The position numbers and the translations under genes are program-made. A stretch of 64,000 bases of DNA from Mycobacterium seoulense (lineage in GTDB: Bacteria; Actinomycetota; Actinomycetes; Mycobacteriales; Mycobacteriaceae). The first letter of the stretch is position 1. Each line of letters begins with the position of its first letter. This document shows, one piece after another, positions 52,433 through 64,000 of the stretch. The notes under the pieces were generated by a model. That model was not told the origin of the DNA and made no database searches. It worked only from the letters and a program-made list of their open reading frames with translations. The DNA lies in NCBI RefSeq assembly GCF_010731595.1, contig NZ_AP022582.1:4030001-4094000 (forward strand). The letters run 5' to 3'.

Positions 52433-53278
52433 ATGGATTCGTGGGGGTTCGGGCGAACAGTGCGGCATTGGCGTGACCACGTTGCGCCCGCCGCGGTCGG
52501 TGTCCCGGTCGGCAGGCGCCGACGCGCGGCGGGCCTACGCCGCGAAGAGCTCGCGGCGCTGGCCGGGATCTCAGTGGACTACCTGACCAGGCTCGAACAG
52601 GGCCGCGCCACTTCACCCTCGATCCAGGTCGTCGAAGCCCTCGCCCGTGCGTTGCGTGTCTCCGACTCCGAACGCGAGTTGCTTTTCCGTCTGGCCGGGC
52701 ACGCCACGCCCGGGCATCACATGGTGTCGTCGCGGGTAACGCCGAGCGTGCAGCGGGTCCTGGATCGCCTGGCGAACACCCCGGTCGCCGTCTACGACGC
52801 CACCTGGACCCTGCTCGTCGCCAACCCCCCGTACGACGCACTGATGGGACCGACGACGGTATGGCGGGGAAACGAGCGAAACAGCCTGTGGCGCAACCTG
52901 ATCGGCCCGGGAAACCGGGCTGTACACACGCCCCAGGAGAGAGCCGAGTTCGAGGCCGGCCTAATCGCCGACCTGCGGTTGACCGCCGCCCGCTATCCCG
53001 CCGATCAGCGGTTGAAGTTGCTGATCCGCGAACTTGCCGCGCACAGCCCGCGCTTCGTCGAGCTCTGGGAGGCCGGCGCACCGCAGCCGCAACGCGACTT
53101 CGGCCGGCACAAGGTGATCGACCACCCCCAGGTCGGCCACATCACGCTCGAATGTGACACGTTCATCGTCGCGGCCGACGACATCCGCATCATGATCTAC
53201 ACCGCCGAACCCGGCACCGAGGATGCCGAGCGGCTGGCCCTGGCCATCGTCCTGGGAACGCAGTCGCTGGTCGACTAG
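52433..53278 (+). CDS. XRE-family regulator with MmyB-like ligand domain
   Basis: 281 aa. N-terminal HTH_31: GRRRRAAGLRREELAALAGI, SVDYLTRLEQGRATSPSIQV, then an MmyB-like PAS-type sensor domain (NTPVAVYDATWTLLVANPPY ... NLWRNLIGPGNRAVH-type block ... DFGRHKVIDHPQVGHITLEC). ATG 52433 with GAAGGG is chosen; longer frames overlap the divergent gene. Such regulators usually control the adjacent divergent reductase and respond to a fatty-acid-like ligand. Confidence 0.87.
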   Translation: MDSWGFGRTVRHWRDHVAPAAVGVPVGRRRRAAGLRREELAALAGISVDYLTRLEQGRATSPSIQVVEALARALRVSDSERELLFRLAGHATPGHHMVSSRVTPSVQRVLDRLANTPVAVYDATWTLLVANPPYDALMGPTTVWRGNERNSLWRNLIGPGNRAVHTPQERAEFEAGLIADLRLTAARYPADQRLKLLIRELAAHSPRFVELWEAGAPQPQRDFGRHKVIDHPQVGHITLECDTFIVAADDIRIMIYTAEPGTEDAERLALAIVLGTQSLVD

Positions 53279-53292
53279 GTTGCGACTCGCCC

Positions 53293-54864
53293 TTAGACCG
53301 GGATCAGCCCGTGCTTGCGCGCCGTGCGGAACCACAACTGCTTGTCCCGCAACAACTTCAGCGACTTGCGCAGCAGCAGCCGGGTCTCGTGCGGGTCGAT
53401 GACCGCGTCGATGAACCCGCGCTCGGCGGCGGTCCACGGGATCGCCATGTTGAGGTTGTAGCCCTCGATGAAGTCCTTCTTGATCTGCTGCGCCTCGGGC
53501 GTGGTCGGGTCGGGGAAGCGCTTCATCAGCAACTGCGCGGCACCCTCGGCGCCGATCACCGCGATGCGCGCGGTGGGCCAGGCGAAGTTGAAGTCGGCGG
53601 TCAGCTGCCGGGAGCCCATCACGGCATAGGCGCCGCCGTAGGACTTGCGCACGGTGATGGTCACCTTCGGCACGTCGGCCTCCACGACCGAGTACAGGAA
53701 GCGGCCGCCGCGCTTGATGATGCCCCGCTTCTCCTCCTCGGCGCCGGGCAGGAAGCCCGGGGTGTCCACCACGAAGACCAGCGGGATGTTGAACGCGTCG
53801 CAGAACCGGACGAACCGCGCCGCCTTGTCGGACGCCTCGTTGTCGATCGCCCCCGACATGTACATGGGCTGGTTGGCGATCACCCCCACGGGGTGGCCGT
53901 CGACGCGCGCGTAACCGGTGATGATGGCCGGGCCGTGCTGCGCGGCGACATCGAGGAAGTCGCCGTCGTCGAAGATGCGCAGCAGGATCTCGTGCATGTC
54001 GTAGGCCGCGTTGTCGGAGTCCGGCACGATCGCGTCGAGCTCCAGGTCGCTCGGGGTGATCTCCGGCTCCAGCCCGGGGTTGACGATCGGCGGCGTGCCG
54101 AAGGTGCTCGACGGCAGGAACGACAGGAAGTCGCGCACGTACTGGAACGCCTCGGCCTCGGAGTCGACCACCTGGTGGATGTTGCCGTAGCGGGCCTGCG
54201 CGTCGGAGCCGCCCAGCTCGTCGAGCGTGACCTCCTCGCCGGTGACCTCCTTGATCACGTCGGGGCCGGTGACGAAGAAGTAGCCCTGGTCACGCACCGA
54301 GACGAGCAGGTCGTCCTGGATCGGCGAATAGACCGCTCCCCCGGCGCATTTGCCGAAGATGAGGGAGATCTGCGGCACCAGGCCGGACAGCGCCTCGTGG
54401 CGGCGGCCCAGCTCGGCGTACCACGCCAGGGAGGTGACGGCGTCCTGGATGCGTGCGCCGCCGGAGTCCTGGATGCCGATGATCGGGCAGGCGACCATCG
54501 CGCACCACTCCATCAGCCGGGCCACCTTGCGGCCGAACATCTCCCCGACCGTGCCCTGGAAAACCGTCTGGTCATGGGAGAACACCCCGACCGGGCGGCC
54601 GTCGATCATGGCGTGGCCGGTGACGCACCCGTCGCCGTAGAGCGCGTTCGGGTCGTCCGGCGTCTTGGCCAACGCCCCGACTTCCATGAAGGTGCCCGGG
54701 TCGACCAGCGCGTGGATGCGGGCGCGGGCGCTGGGGATGCCCTTCTTTTCGCGCTTGGCGACGGCCTTCTCGCCGCCGGGCTCCTTGGCCAGCTCCATGC
54801 GGACATGGAGCTCGGCCAGCTTTTCGGCTGTCGTGTGAGCGCGAGAAGGCTCCGCACCGGTCAC
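53293..54864 (-). CDS. accD4: Long-chain acyl-CoA carboxylase carboxyltransferase AccD4
   Basis: 523 aa with paired crotonase-like carboxyltransferase domains. The N-terminal half has [20 protein letters not shown] (acyl-CoA oxyanion region). The C-terminal half has [20 protein letters not shown] and [16 protein letters not shown] (carboxybiotin side). With AccA3 and AccD5 it carboxylates the C26 acyl-CoA that becomes the alpha branch of mycolic acids. The GTG start shares one base with the pks13 stop, so the genes are co-translated. Orthologue of Rv3799c. Confidence 0.96.
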   Translation of the reverse strand: MTGAEPSRAHTTAEKLAELHVRMELAKEPGGEKAVAKREKKGIPSARARIHALVDPGTFMEVGALAKTPDDPNALYGDGCVTGHAMIDGRPVGVFSHDQTVFQGTVGEMFGRKVARLMEWCAMVACPIIGIQDSGGARIQDAVTSLAWYAELGRRHEALSGLVPQISLIFGKCAGGAVYSPIQDDLLVSVRDQGYFFVTGPDVIKEVTGEEVTLDELGGSDAQARYGNIHQVVDSEAEAFQYVRDFLSFLPSSTFGTPPIVNPGLEPEITPSDLELDAIVPDSDNAAYDMHEILLRIFDDGDFLDVAAQHGPAIITGYARVDGHPVGVIANQPMYMSGAIDNEASDKAARFVRFCDAFNIPLVFVVDTPGFLPGAEEEKRGIIKRGGRFLYSVVEADVPKVTITVRKSYGGAYAVMGSRQLTADFNFAWPTARIAVIGAEGAAQLLMKRFPDPTTPEAQQIKKDFIEGYNLNMAIPWTAAERGFIDAVIDPHETRLLLRKSLKLLRDKQLWFRTARKHGLIPV

Positions 54865-57800
54865 TACTTGCCCACCTCACTCGTCCGGCGGCGCCCCGCC
54901 TCGATGTCGTGCTCGATCTCGTTCAAGGCCTCGGTCATGTGTGCGCCCACCTTGGCGATGATCGGCTCGTCGATGGCCTGGATGTGTTCCCCACCGATCG
55001 GCACGACCTCGAGGTCGGACACGTACTCGCCCCAGCCACCGTCCGGCTGGCGAACGGCATACCGCGGCTCGAACATGATCGCGTCGTCATGGTAGCGATC
55101 GGCCATGTAGAGGGTGACATGCCCGTCGTACGGCTGGATCTGGGCGGTGTCGATGGCCCGGTTGTCCAGGTACGACGTGCGCTGGTGCTCGATGATCCCG
55201 GCCGGGATCTGCACACCGCTCTGGCTGACCGCGTCGAGCACGAACCGGATCTGGCCCTCGTCGTCGAGCTCCTCGAGCTGCTCGTACGGGATCTCCGGGA
55301 TGGTGACGTTGAAGGTCTTCTCGGCGAACCGGGCGTAGCGGTCCCAGCGTTTGCGGATCTCCTCCTTGGTCTGCGGGACCTCCTCGCCCGCGCGGACCGC
55401 GTCGATCAGGCCCACCCAGCGGACGTCCTTGCCCAGCCGCTTGAGCCCGATCGCGCACGCGTAGGCGAGCACGCCGCCCAGCGACCAGCCGGCCAGGATG
55501 TAGGGCCCGTCGCCCTGCATCTCGATCAGCTTCGGAATGTATTGCGCGGCACGCTCTTCGATCGAGCCCTCGACCCGCTCCAATCCGTACATCGGGGTGT
55601 CCGACGGCAGCCGGTTGAGCAACGGCTCGTACACGACGGTCGAGCCACCGGCCGGGTGGAACACGAACACCGGCGGCTTGGTGCCGCCCTCGGGCCGCGG
55701 CCGCAGGGTGCGGACGAACCCGTCGATCACGCCGGCCTCCAGGTACTGCCGCACCTTCTCGGCCAGCGCCTCGATGTTCTCCGACGTCAGCACGTCCTCG
55801 ACGGTGATCGGACCCTCGGCGCGCTCGGCGAGGCGCTGCGCCATCTTGGCGGCCTGCTCGTCGTCCAGCTTGGGCAGCGGGTTGAAGATGCCGCCCGGTG
55901 ACTTGCCGGTGACGATCGCCCACGTGGCGAACGTGACCCGCTCGGCGGCGTCGCGCGGCGGCACGTCGGAGTTGAGCGCCGCCGCGACCGCCTGCTGGTT
56001 CAGCGCGTCGGCGGCGCCACTCAGGTTGGGCTGCTGCTGCGCGGCGCCATTGCCGTTGGGTCCCGACGGGTCCGTGGGCGGCGGCGGAATCGGGACGTCC
56101 GAGGCCGGCGGGGCCGGTTGGGTCTCGGGCTCGGCTTGCGGATCGGGCGCCGGCGCCGTCACCGTGGCCGGTGTCGCGCCACTCACCATCTCCGCCTGCA
56201 TCCGGGCGATCTCCTCGGCCGACTGCGTCTTCTGGTAGTCGTGCAGCTGCTCGACCTCGTCGCGGTGCTCGACCGCGTACTCGATCAGCTTCTCCACGTT
56301 GTAGAGGTTGGCGTCACGCACCGCGGCCAGCTGGATCGGCGGCAGATCGAAGTCGTACTCGACCCGGTTCTTGATCCGCACGGCCATCAGCGAGTCCAGG
56401 CCGAGCTCGATCAGCGGCACCTCCCACGGCAGATCCTCGGGCTCGTAGCCCATCGCGGAGCCGACGATCAGGCCCAGGCGCTCGGCGATGGTCTCCCCCG
56501 AGTCCGGCGACCACTTGCCCATGCTGGCCGAGAAGTACCGGTTGGTCAGGCTGTCCGTCAGGGTTTCGGCTTCGGCCTCGTCGGCGGGCGCCTCCGGCGC
56601 GGCCGCCGCCCCGTTGGCGGGAGCCGTGAGGGCCGCGCCCGCGCCGACCGCGGCCGGCAGGGCGACACCCGCCTCCCCGGCCCGGGTCACCAGCGCGTCG
56701 TAGACCAGCGTGAAGGACTCGTCGATGCGGGCGTGCACCTGCACCGAGGCACCGCCGGGGTGCCGGGTCAGCGTGGTCACCAGCCGGGCACCCTCGCCGG
56801 GCACCGCGCGCTGCTCGGCGGCCGCCAGCTGGGCGTCCGGAAGCACCTCGGCCGCAGCGGCTTTCACCAGCGCGGGCAGGTCCGTCAGGCCGCGGGGGTT
56901 GTACTCCCACACGTGGCGGCCGTCCGGCAGCGCGACGTGGTTGCCGGGCATGAGCACCGAGCTGCTGCCGTGCCCGAAGTGCACGTCCAGCCAGTGCTCC
57001 TTGCGCTTGAACCGGGTCGGCGGGATGTTGGCGTAGTCCTGCGGTCCGGTGGCGCGGGTGAACAGCGTCCAGATGTTCAGGTCGTGGCCGTAGACGTAGA
57101 GCTGCGCCATCGTCGAGATCATCGACTCGACCTCGTCCTGCTTGCGGGCCAGCGTCGGGATCAGCTGCGCGTCGTGCAACCCGGCCGCGGCAGTGGTCAG
57201 GCCCACCTGCATGAGCGCCACCGGGTTGGGGGCCAGCTCCAGGAAAGTGGTGTGGCCGCTGTCGACGGCGTTGCGGACGCCGTGGGTGAAGTAGACGCTG
57301 TGGCGCAGGCCCTTCTTCCAGTAGTCGACGTCGTGGATCGGCTCGCCGCCGGGCTTGATGTAGCTGCCCTCGTGCACCGTCGAGTAGATCCCGACCGTCG
57401 GGCTCATCGGCTTGATGCCCTGCAGCTCCGCGGCGAGCTCACCGAGCAGCGGGTCCATCTGCTGGGTGTGGCTGGCGCCCTTGGTCTGGAACTTGCGGGC
57501 GAACTTGCCTTCGGATTCCGCGCGGGCGATGATCGCGTCCACCTGCTCGGGCGGACCGCCGATGACGGTTTGGGTGGGGGCGGCGTAGACGCACACCTCC
57601 AGGTCGGGGAAGTCGGAGAACACCGTCTTGATCTCGTCGGCGGAGTATTCCACCAGCGCCATCAGCCGGATGTACTCGCCGAACAGCATCGCCTCGCCCT
57701 CACCCATCAGGTGCGAGCGCGAGCAGATGGTGCGGGTGGCGTCGCGCAGCGACAGGCCGCCGGCGAAGTAGGCCGACGCGGCCTCGCCCAGCGACTGGCC

Positions 57801-60233
57801 GACCACCGCGGCGGGCTTGGCGCCGTGGTGCTTGAGCAGCTCACCCAGCGCGATCTGGATCGCGAAGATGGTGACCTGGGTGGTCTCGATGCCGTAGTCC
57901 TGCGAGTCGTCGAGGATCAGCTCGAGCACCGAGTAGCCCAGCTCGTCCTGGATCAGCGCGTCGACCTTCTCGATCCACTCGGCGAAGACCTCGTTGCGCA
58001 GATACAGGCTCTTGCCCATCTTGCGGTGCTGCGCGCCGAACCCGGCCAGCACCCACACGGGGCCGTTGGTCACCGGTCCGTCAACGCTGAACACACCCGG
58101 CCGCTGCTTGCCCTCGGCGACCGCGCGCAGGCCCTTGACGGCCTCCTCGTGGTCGTGGGCCAGCACCACCGCGCGGGAGCGGCCGTGGTTGCGCCGCGAC
58201 AGCGCCCGCCCGATCGATTCCAGCGACGACGCCTGCCCCTCCGGGCTTTCCATCCAGTCCGCCAGCTCGGCGGCCGCGGCCTTCTTGCGCGACGTCAAGA
58301 ACGCCGACACCGCGAGCGGGATCAGCGGCTTGGTGGGCTCGGCGGCCTCCTGCGCCGCCAGCTCTTCCAGCGCGATCTCCTTGAGCCGCAACGCCTCGTC
58401 GGTGACGCCCGGCAGTTCGGGCTCTTCCTCCTCGGGCGCCTCGGCGTCGGGAATGATGTTGCCGAAGTCGTCGAAGCGCAGCGCGTGGGCTTCCATGGTC
58501 GGCGCCTCGGCGGTGGCCGAGGAGGCCTTCAGCTCGGGTTCGGGCTCGGGCTCACGCTCGATCACGTCGCGGGGCAACACCTCACGCACCACCAGGTGCG
58601 CGTTGGCCCCGCCGAAGCCGAAGCTGGACACCCCGGCCAGCGCGTAGCCGCCGTAGCGCGGCCAGTCGGTGGCCTGGTCGACAACCTTCAGGTGCATCGC
58701 GTCGAAGTCGATGTACGGGCTGGGGCCGGCGAAGTTGATCGACGGCGGCAGCTTGTCGTGCTGCAGGGCCAGCACCACCTTGGCCATGCTGGCCGCGCCG
58801 GCCGCCGACTCCAGGTGGCCCACATTGGTTTTCACCGCGCCCAGCAGCGCCGGGCGGTCGGCCGGGCGGCCCCGGCCGACGACGCGGCCCAGCGCCTCGG
58901 CCTCGATCGGGTCACCGAGGACGGTGCCGGTGCCGTGCGCCTCGATGTAGTCGACGGTGCGCGGGTCGATGCCGGCGTCCTTGTAGGCCCGGCGCAGCAC
59001 GTCGGCCTGCGCGTCCTGGTTGGGCGCGATCAGTCCGTTGGACCGGCCGTCGTGGTTGACCGCGCTGCCCGCGATCACGGCCAGGATCTGGTCGCCGTCG
59101 CGGCGGGCGTCGTCGACCCGCTTGAGCACCACCATGCCGCCGCCCTCGGAGCGGGTGTAGCCGTCGGCATCTGCGGAGAACGACTTGATCCGGCCGTCGG
59201 GGGAGAGCACCTGGCCGATCTCGTCGAAACCGAGCGTGACCACCGGGGTGATCAGGGCGTTGACGCCGCCGGCGACCGCGACGTCGGCTTCGCGGTTGCG
59301 CAGCGCCTGGACGGCCTGGTGGATGGCCACCAGCGAGCTCGAGCACGCGGTGTCAACCGCGACCGATGGGCCGCGGAAGTCGTAGAAGTAGGAGACCCGG
59401 TTGGCGATGATCGACGTCGCGGTGCCGGTGATCGCGTAGGGGTGAGCGACCGTCGGGTCGGACACCGCCAGGAAGCTGTAGTCGTTGTTGGAGACGCCGA
59501 CGTACACGCCGACGGACTCGCCGCGCAGGCTCGACGCCGGGATGCGGGCGTGTTCGAGCGCCTCCCAGGTGAGCTCGAGCGCCATCCGCTGCTGCGGATC
59601 GATGTTGTCGGCCTCGGTCTTGGCGACCGCGAAGAACTCGGAGTCGAAGCCCTTGATGTCCTTCAGGTAGCCGCCGCGTGTGCGGGCCTTGGCGACTCGT
59701 TCGGCCAGCCGCGGCTCCTCGAGGAACTCCTCCCAGCGACCCTCGGGCAGGTCGGTGATGGCGTCGCGGCCCTCCATCAGCGCCTGCCACGTCTCGTCGG
59801 GGGTGTTCATGTCGCCGGGCAAGCGGGTGGACAGGCCGACGATCGCGATGTCGACCCGCTCGGCGGGGCCGTTACGCGTCCAGTCGGAGACGTCGTCCCC
59901 GCTCGTGTCCGCTTCCGGCTCGCCCTCGATGATCCGCGTGGCCAACGACTCGATGGTCGGGTGCTGGAAGGCCACCGCGACCGACAGGGTGACGCCGGTC
60001 ATGTCCTCGATGTCGGCCGCCATCGCCACGGCGTCGCGCGACGACAGGCCCAGCTCCACCATCGGCACGGACTCGTCGATGTCGTCCGGCGACTTGCCGA
60101 CGGCCCTGCCCACCCAGTTGCGCAGCCACTCGCGCATCTCGGGGACCGTGAGGTCGGCCTTCTTGGCGGGGACAGCCCCCTCGGGCGAGGAGGTGCTGTT
60201 GTCGGGATTCTCGGAGTGATCGGTGTCAGCCAT
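54864..60233 (-). CDS. pks13: Polyketide synthase Pks13 (mycolate condensase)
   Basis: 1789 aa. Domains in order: N-ACP (~30-105, [13 protein letters not shown] with the phosphopantetheine Ser), KS (~125-550, [13 protein letters not shown] with Cys, EAHGTGT and NVGHLES with His), AT (~710-1040, [14 protein letters not shown]), C-ACP (~1235-1310, [13 protein letters not shown]), a Pro-rich linker, and thioesterase (~1500-1780, [13 protein letters not shown] with Ser, PIGGEH with His). It condenses the meroacid delivered by FadD32 with the carboxylated C26 chain to give alpha-alkyl beta-ketoacyl products, passed to trehalose by the TE. All catalytic residues are seen. It is 13 bases downstream of fadD32. 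Confidence 0.97.
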   Translation of the reverse strand: MADTDHSENPDNSTSSPEGAVPAKKADLTVPEMREWLRNWVGRAVGKSPDDIDESVPMVELGLSSRDAVAMAADIEDMTGVTLSVAVAFQHPTIESLATRIIEGEPEADTSGDDVSDWTRNGPAERVDIAIVGLSTRLPGDMNTPDETWQALMEGRDAITDLPEGRWEEFLEEPRLAERVAKARTRGGYLKDIKGFDSEFFAVAKTEADNIDPQQRMALELTWEALEHARIPASSLRGESVGVYVGVSNNDYSFLAVSDPTVAHPYAITGTATSIIANRVSYFYDFRGPSVAVDTACSSSLVAIHQAVQALRNREADVAVAGGVNALITPVVTLGFDEIGQVLSPDGRIKSFSADADGYTRSEGGGMVVLKRVDDARRDGDQILAVIAGSAVNHDGRSNGLIAPNQDAQADVLRRAYKDAGIDPRTVDYIEAHGTGTVLGDPIEAEALGRVVGRGRPADRPALLGAVKTNVGHLESAAGAASMAKVVLALQHDKLPPSINFAGPSPYIDFDAMHLKVVDQATDWPRYGGYALAGVSSFGFGGANAHLVVREVLPRDVIEREPEPEPELKASSATAEAPTMEAHALRFDDFGNIIPDAEAPEEEEPELPGVTDEALRLKEIALEELAAQEAAEPTKPLIPLAVSAFLTSRKKAAAAELADWMESPEGQASSLESIGRALSRRNHGRSRAVVLAHDHEEAVKGLRAVAEGKQRPGVFSVDGPVTNGPVWVLAGFGAQHRKMGKSLYLRNEVFAEWIEKVDALIQDELGYSVLELILDDSQDYGIETTQVTIFAIQIALGELLKHHGAKPAAVVGQSLGEAASAYFAGGLSLRDATRTICSRSHLMGEGEAMLFGEYIRLMALVEYSADEIKTVFSDFPDLEVCVYAAPTQTVIGGPPEQVDAIIARAESEGKFARKFQTKGASHTQQMDPLLGELAAELQGIKPMSPTVGIYSTVHEGSYIKPGGEPIHDVDYWKKGLRHSVYFTHGVRNAVDSGHTTFLELAPNPVALMQVGLTTAAAGLHDAQLIPTLARKQDEVESMISTMAQLYVYGHDLNIWTLFTRATGPQDYANIPPTRFKRKEHWLDVHFGHGSSSVLMPGNHVALPDGRHVWEYNPRGLTDLPALVKAAAAEVLPDAQLAAAEQRAVPGEGARLVTTLTRHPGGASVQVHARIDESFTLVYDALVTRAGEAGVALPAAVGAGAALTAPANGAAAAPEAPADEAEAETLTDSLTNRYFSASMGKWSPDSGETIAERLGLIVGSAMGYEPEDLPWEVPLIELGLDSLMAVRIKNRVEYDFDLPPIQLAAVRDANLYNVEKLIEYAVEHRDEVEQLHDYQKTQSAEEIARMQAEMVSGATPATVTAPAPDPQAEPETQPAPPASDVPIPPPPTDPSGPNGNGAAQQQPNLSGAADALNQQAVAAALNSDVPPRDAAERVTFATWAIVTGKSPGGIFNPLPKLDDEQAAKMAQRLAERAEGPITVEDVLTSENIEALAEKVRQYLEAGVIDGFVRTLRPRPEGGTKPPVFVFHPAGGSTVVYEPLLNRLPSDTPMYGLERVEGSIEERAAQYIPKLIEMQGDGPYILAGWSLGGVLAYACAIGLKRLGKDVRWVGLIDAVRAGEEVPQTKEEIRKRWDRYARFAEKTFNVTIPEIPYEQLEELDDEGQIRFVLDAVSQSGVQIPAGIIEHQRTSYLDNRAIDTAQIQPYDGHVTLYMADRYHDDAIMFEPRYAVRQPDGGWGEYVSDLEVVPIGGEHIQAIDEPIIAKVGAHMTEALNEIEHDIEAGRRRTSEVGK

Positions 60234-60246
60234 AGTTCTCTTGGGT

Positions 60247-62145
<1,899 letters not shown>

Positions 62146-62433
62146 TCCGCTCTCCTGTCACACCTGTTTAAGGCCGGCGCTACGCCGGCGTTTTGTTCTC
62201 TGGTCGGCGACGCCGACAATTCCATCTCTACGCGGGCCAGTCCTCGCGCGACGCCACCGGCGCCGGCCTCCTGTCCATCCCAGGCCGGCTCCCACCAGGA
62301 CCGGGTCCGCAACGAAGTCTGATAGCTCTTAAATTCCTCTTAATGTTAAGGGGCGGCCCGCAGCACACCAAATCACAAGGTACCGCTGATCTGCACCGGC
62401 AACCGGCTCCTGACGGCTGTGTCCCGCGGCCGG
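62146..62433 (-). promoter_or_regulatory. Control region upstream of fadD32 with AT-rich repeats
   Basis: 288 bases between culp6 and the mycolate operon. In otherwise GC-rich DNA, CTCTTAA occurs at 62326-62332 and 62337-62343, 11 bases apart (about one helical turn). The second overlaps the dyad CTTAA-TG-TTAAG (62339-62350). The position, about 180 bases before the ATG of fadD32, suits a regulator site for the operon. No factor is assigned. Confidence 0.4.
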
Positions 62434-63444
62434 TCATCCATGTTTGGGATGCGGCGCGTTGGTGATCAACCCTTGGACCCAGTTCAACGTCCAATCGGTC
62501 GCGGCCTGCCCGTCGAGGTTCCAGAACTGTGTCGTTGCGTACAGCGCGTGGATGGGCTGTCCGCCATTTCCGGCCAGGGTGTTCAGCGTGTTGGGCAGGT
62601 TGGCCACGCTGAACGCCTCTTCCGGCGCCGCGCAGATGAGGTCGCCCGGCGCGCAGATCTCATTGGTCTTGCCGTCGAGCGCGCCGAACCCACCGGGCCG
62701 CGCGCCGGTCATGGTCAACCCCAGACCGGACAGCACCGGCACTTCGTGCAGCGTGACCTCGGCGCCCTGCCCCGGCGGGTTGGGCCCGACGTCCTTGCCC
62801 ACGCCCGGCTGGCGGCGACCGTCGGCGATCAACGTCACACCGAGCACCAGGTCGTCGTCGACGGGTCCGCGGCCGTTACCGATATCGCTGGCGATGTCAC
62901 CGGCGATCACCGCGCCCTGGGAGAAGCCCGTCAGCACGTAACTGGTCAACGGGCACTTGGCGTTCATGTCCGTCATCGCCTGCACCGTCGCCCGGGTGCC
63001 CTCGGCGCGGCTCTCGTTGTACGACATCTGGGTGTCACCGCCCAGCGGGTTGTGGAACTGCGCGGTGTAGGGCGTGGTGTACTCCTGCACCCGCGACGCG
63101 GGGAACTGCTGGGTGATCGCCGTGGTCACCTTGTGCAGCAACGCGTTGGGGAACTGCATCGGGTTGAGCGGGTCGTCCTGAGGAGCGGACTCCCAGGTGC
63201 CGGGGACGTTGACCAGCTGGACGTCGGGACACGACGCGTCTTGGGAAGCCGGCCGCGGTTTGTGGGGGTGGGTGGTCGTGGGCGGCGACGGCAGGACGCC
63301 GGGTGGCACCGCGCTGGGCGGCGACTCGTGGCCGCGCAGCAAGACGACCACCAGCACGATGACCAGCAACACCACCCCCGCCATCGTCAAGGCGGCGGTC
63401 CAGGCGAGGGCGCGGTGGCGCTTACGCCGAGCGTTGGTAGCCAT
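62434..63444 (-). CDS. culp6: Cutinase-like envelope lipase Culp6
   Basis: 336 aa. One N-terminal membrane helix ([18 protein letters not shown]) with a basic start anchors it. A Pro/His-rich linker follows, then the cutinase alpha/beta-hydrolase domain: nucleophile Ser in [12 protein letters not shown], acid in [12 protein letters not shown], His near [12 protein letters not shown]. The Cys pairs CPDV...KCPL and ICAPGDLIC form disulfides. The M. tuberculosis orthologue (Rv3802c) is an essential phospholipase/thioesterase of the mycolate locus. AGGAGA precedes the ATG. Confidence 0.94.
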   Translation of the reverse strand: MATNARRKRHRALAWTAALTMAGVVLLVIVLVVVLLRGHESPPSAVPPGVLPSPPTTTHPHKPRPASQDASCPDVQLVNVPGTWESAPQDDPLNPMQFPNALLHKVTTAITQQFPASRVQEYTTPYTAQFHNPLGGDTQMSYNESRAEGTRATVQAMTDMNAKCPLTSYVLTGFSQGAVIAGDIASDIGNGRGPVDDDLVLGVTLIADGRRQPGVGKDVGPNPPGQGAEVTLHEVPVLSGLGLTMTGARPGGFGALDGKTNEICAPGDLICAAPEEAFSVANLPNTLNTLAGNGGQPIHALYATTQFWNLDGQAATDWTLNWVQGLITNAPHPKHG

Positions 63445-63599
63445 GTTCTCCTGCTGGCAGAGTCGGTGGATCGCGGCGAAGCGGTCCTCCCGACCCCTGC
63501 CGCACCCCCTACACGGTACCGGCTCCCCCGAGCGGACCCGTCCGGCCGCGACCCGCTAAAGAATTCGGCGTCGACCCGCTTCGCCGCTGGCGAATGGCG

Positions 63600-64000
63600 C
63601 TAGCGAATGGCGCCGACGATGTCGCCCGACATGGCTCCCAGCTGCCCCGACCACGAGCCCCAGCCGTTGTCGCCGCCACCCGGGAAGTCGAAGTGACCGT
63701 TGTGCCCGCCGTTGCTGCGGTACTGCTGGTAGAACTCCCTGGAGCTGCCCATCGCCGCGCCCGCCTGGCCGATCATGGCGGCGTCGTCGCCGCCCATGTT
63801 CGTCGGGCTGTAGACCCAGACGCGGGTGTTGTTCTGCGCCAGCAGCGAGGCGTGCACGTAGGGGTCGTGCCACTTCCACCGGCCCAGCTGCGGGGCGCCC
63901 CACATGCCGTTGCCGTCCACGCCGCCGTACTGCTGCAGGCCGGCCAGGATCGCGCCGTTGTAGTTGGTGCTCGACGGGTACAGGAAGCCGGACAGCGATC
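63600..64000 (-). CDS. fbpD: MPT51 / FbpD mycolyltransferase-like protein, C-terminal part cut by window edge
   Basis: The frame is open to the right edge. It reads SLSGFLYPSSTNYNGAILAG, then WGAPQLGRWKWHDPYVHASL, NTRVWVYSPTNMGGDDAAMI, and ends HFDFPGGGDNGWGSWSGQLG...GDIVGAIR. This is the C-terminal half of the antigen-85-like protein MPT51, a secreted alpha/beta-hydrolase fold known to lack mycolyltransferase activity. The N-terminus and signal peptide lie outside the window. It is 155 bases upstream of culp6 on the same strand. Confidence 0.92.
   Translation of the reverse strand, partial: SLSGFLYPSSTNYNGAILAGLQQYGGVDGNGMWGAPQLGRWKWHDPYVHASLLAQNNTRVWVYSPTNMGGDDAAMIGQAGAAMGSSREFYQQYRSNGGHNGHFDFPGGGDNGWGSWSGQLGAMSGDIVGAIR

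Overview
This is high-GC actinobacterial DNA from the chromosome of a slow-growing Mycobacterium. It carries the conserved mycobacterial cell-wall locus in its usual gene order: hisC2, echA21, lipE, the galactan export genes, dprE1/dprE2/aftA, embC/embA/embB, fadE35, accD4, pks13, fadD32, culp6 and fbpD. DprE1 has Ala where most mycobacteria have Cys387, a feature I know from Mycobacterium avium, so the M. avium complex or a close relative is the best guess. No species is claimed from the sequence alone.

Region 1 (1-16.37 kb) is accessory, island-like DNA. It ends at a tyrosine integrase whose 3' end abuts the 3' end of a tRNA-Arg(ACG). From left to right it holds a truncated acyl-CoA synthetase, a DesA3-like desaturase, a 59-aa membrane protein, a SHOCT-domain protein split by one stop codon, a lipoprotein, and a decayed IS630-family element with readable ends. 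A metallopeptidase remnant, two ANTAR regulators (one with GAF), a broken phage-type gene, a MazEF-type toxin-antitoxin pair, a zinc-finger/coiled-coil protein and an IS110 remnant follow. The right end is a compact, translationally coupled module (leader peptide, winged-helix protein, two excisionase-like HTH proteins, a 37-codon ORF) ahead of the integrase. In-frame stops are concentrated in this region. Two copies of a ~100-bp repeat, and a partial third, are unexplained.

Region 2 (16.37-23.7 kb) is core chromosome: tRNA-Arg, tRNA-Ser(GCT), hisC2, a DUF4334 protein, a DinB-like protein, echA21, lipE, a 63-aa protein, tRNA-Ser(TGA), a quinone oxidoreductase, and a class-V aminotransferase homologue that lacks the expected catalytic lysine.

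Region 3 (23.8-48 kb) is the arabinogalactan locus. It contains a GT-C membrane glycosyltransferase, the proteasome activator Bpa, Wzt-GlfT1-Wzm (galactan priming and export), then a DUF732 protein, a QueD-like protein, a small protein and a flotillin. A Gre-like factor, GtrA, DprE1/DprE2 (decaprenyl-phosphoryl-arabinose synthesis), AftA (first arabinose), EmbC, and EmbA/EmbB (arabinan polymerisation) complete it. A three-gene ArsR/SRPBCC/DinB cassette with its own promoter and operator sits between embC and embA.

Region 4 (48-53.3 kb) has a secreted protein behind a perfect CRP-type site, a membrane protein, a GarA-like FHA protein, FadE35, and a divergent SDR/XRE regulator pair. Region 5 (53.3-64 kb, minus strand) is the mycolate condensation operon fadD32-pks13-accD4, preceded by culp6 and the cut-off fbpD (MPT51). 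Regions 3 and 5 together build the arabinogalactan scaffold and the mycolic acids attached to it.
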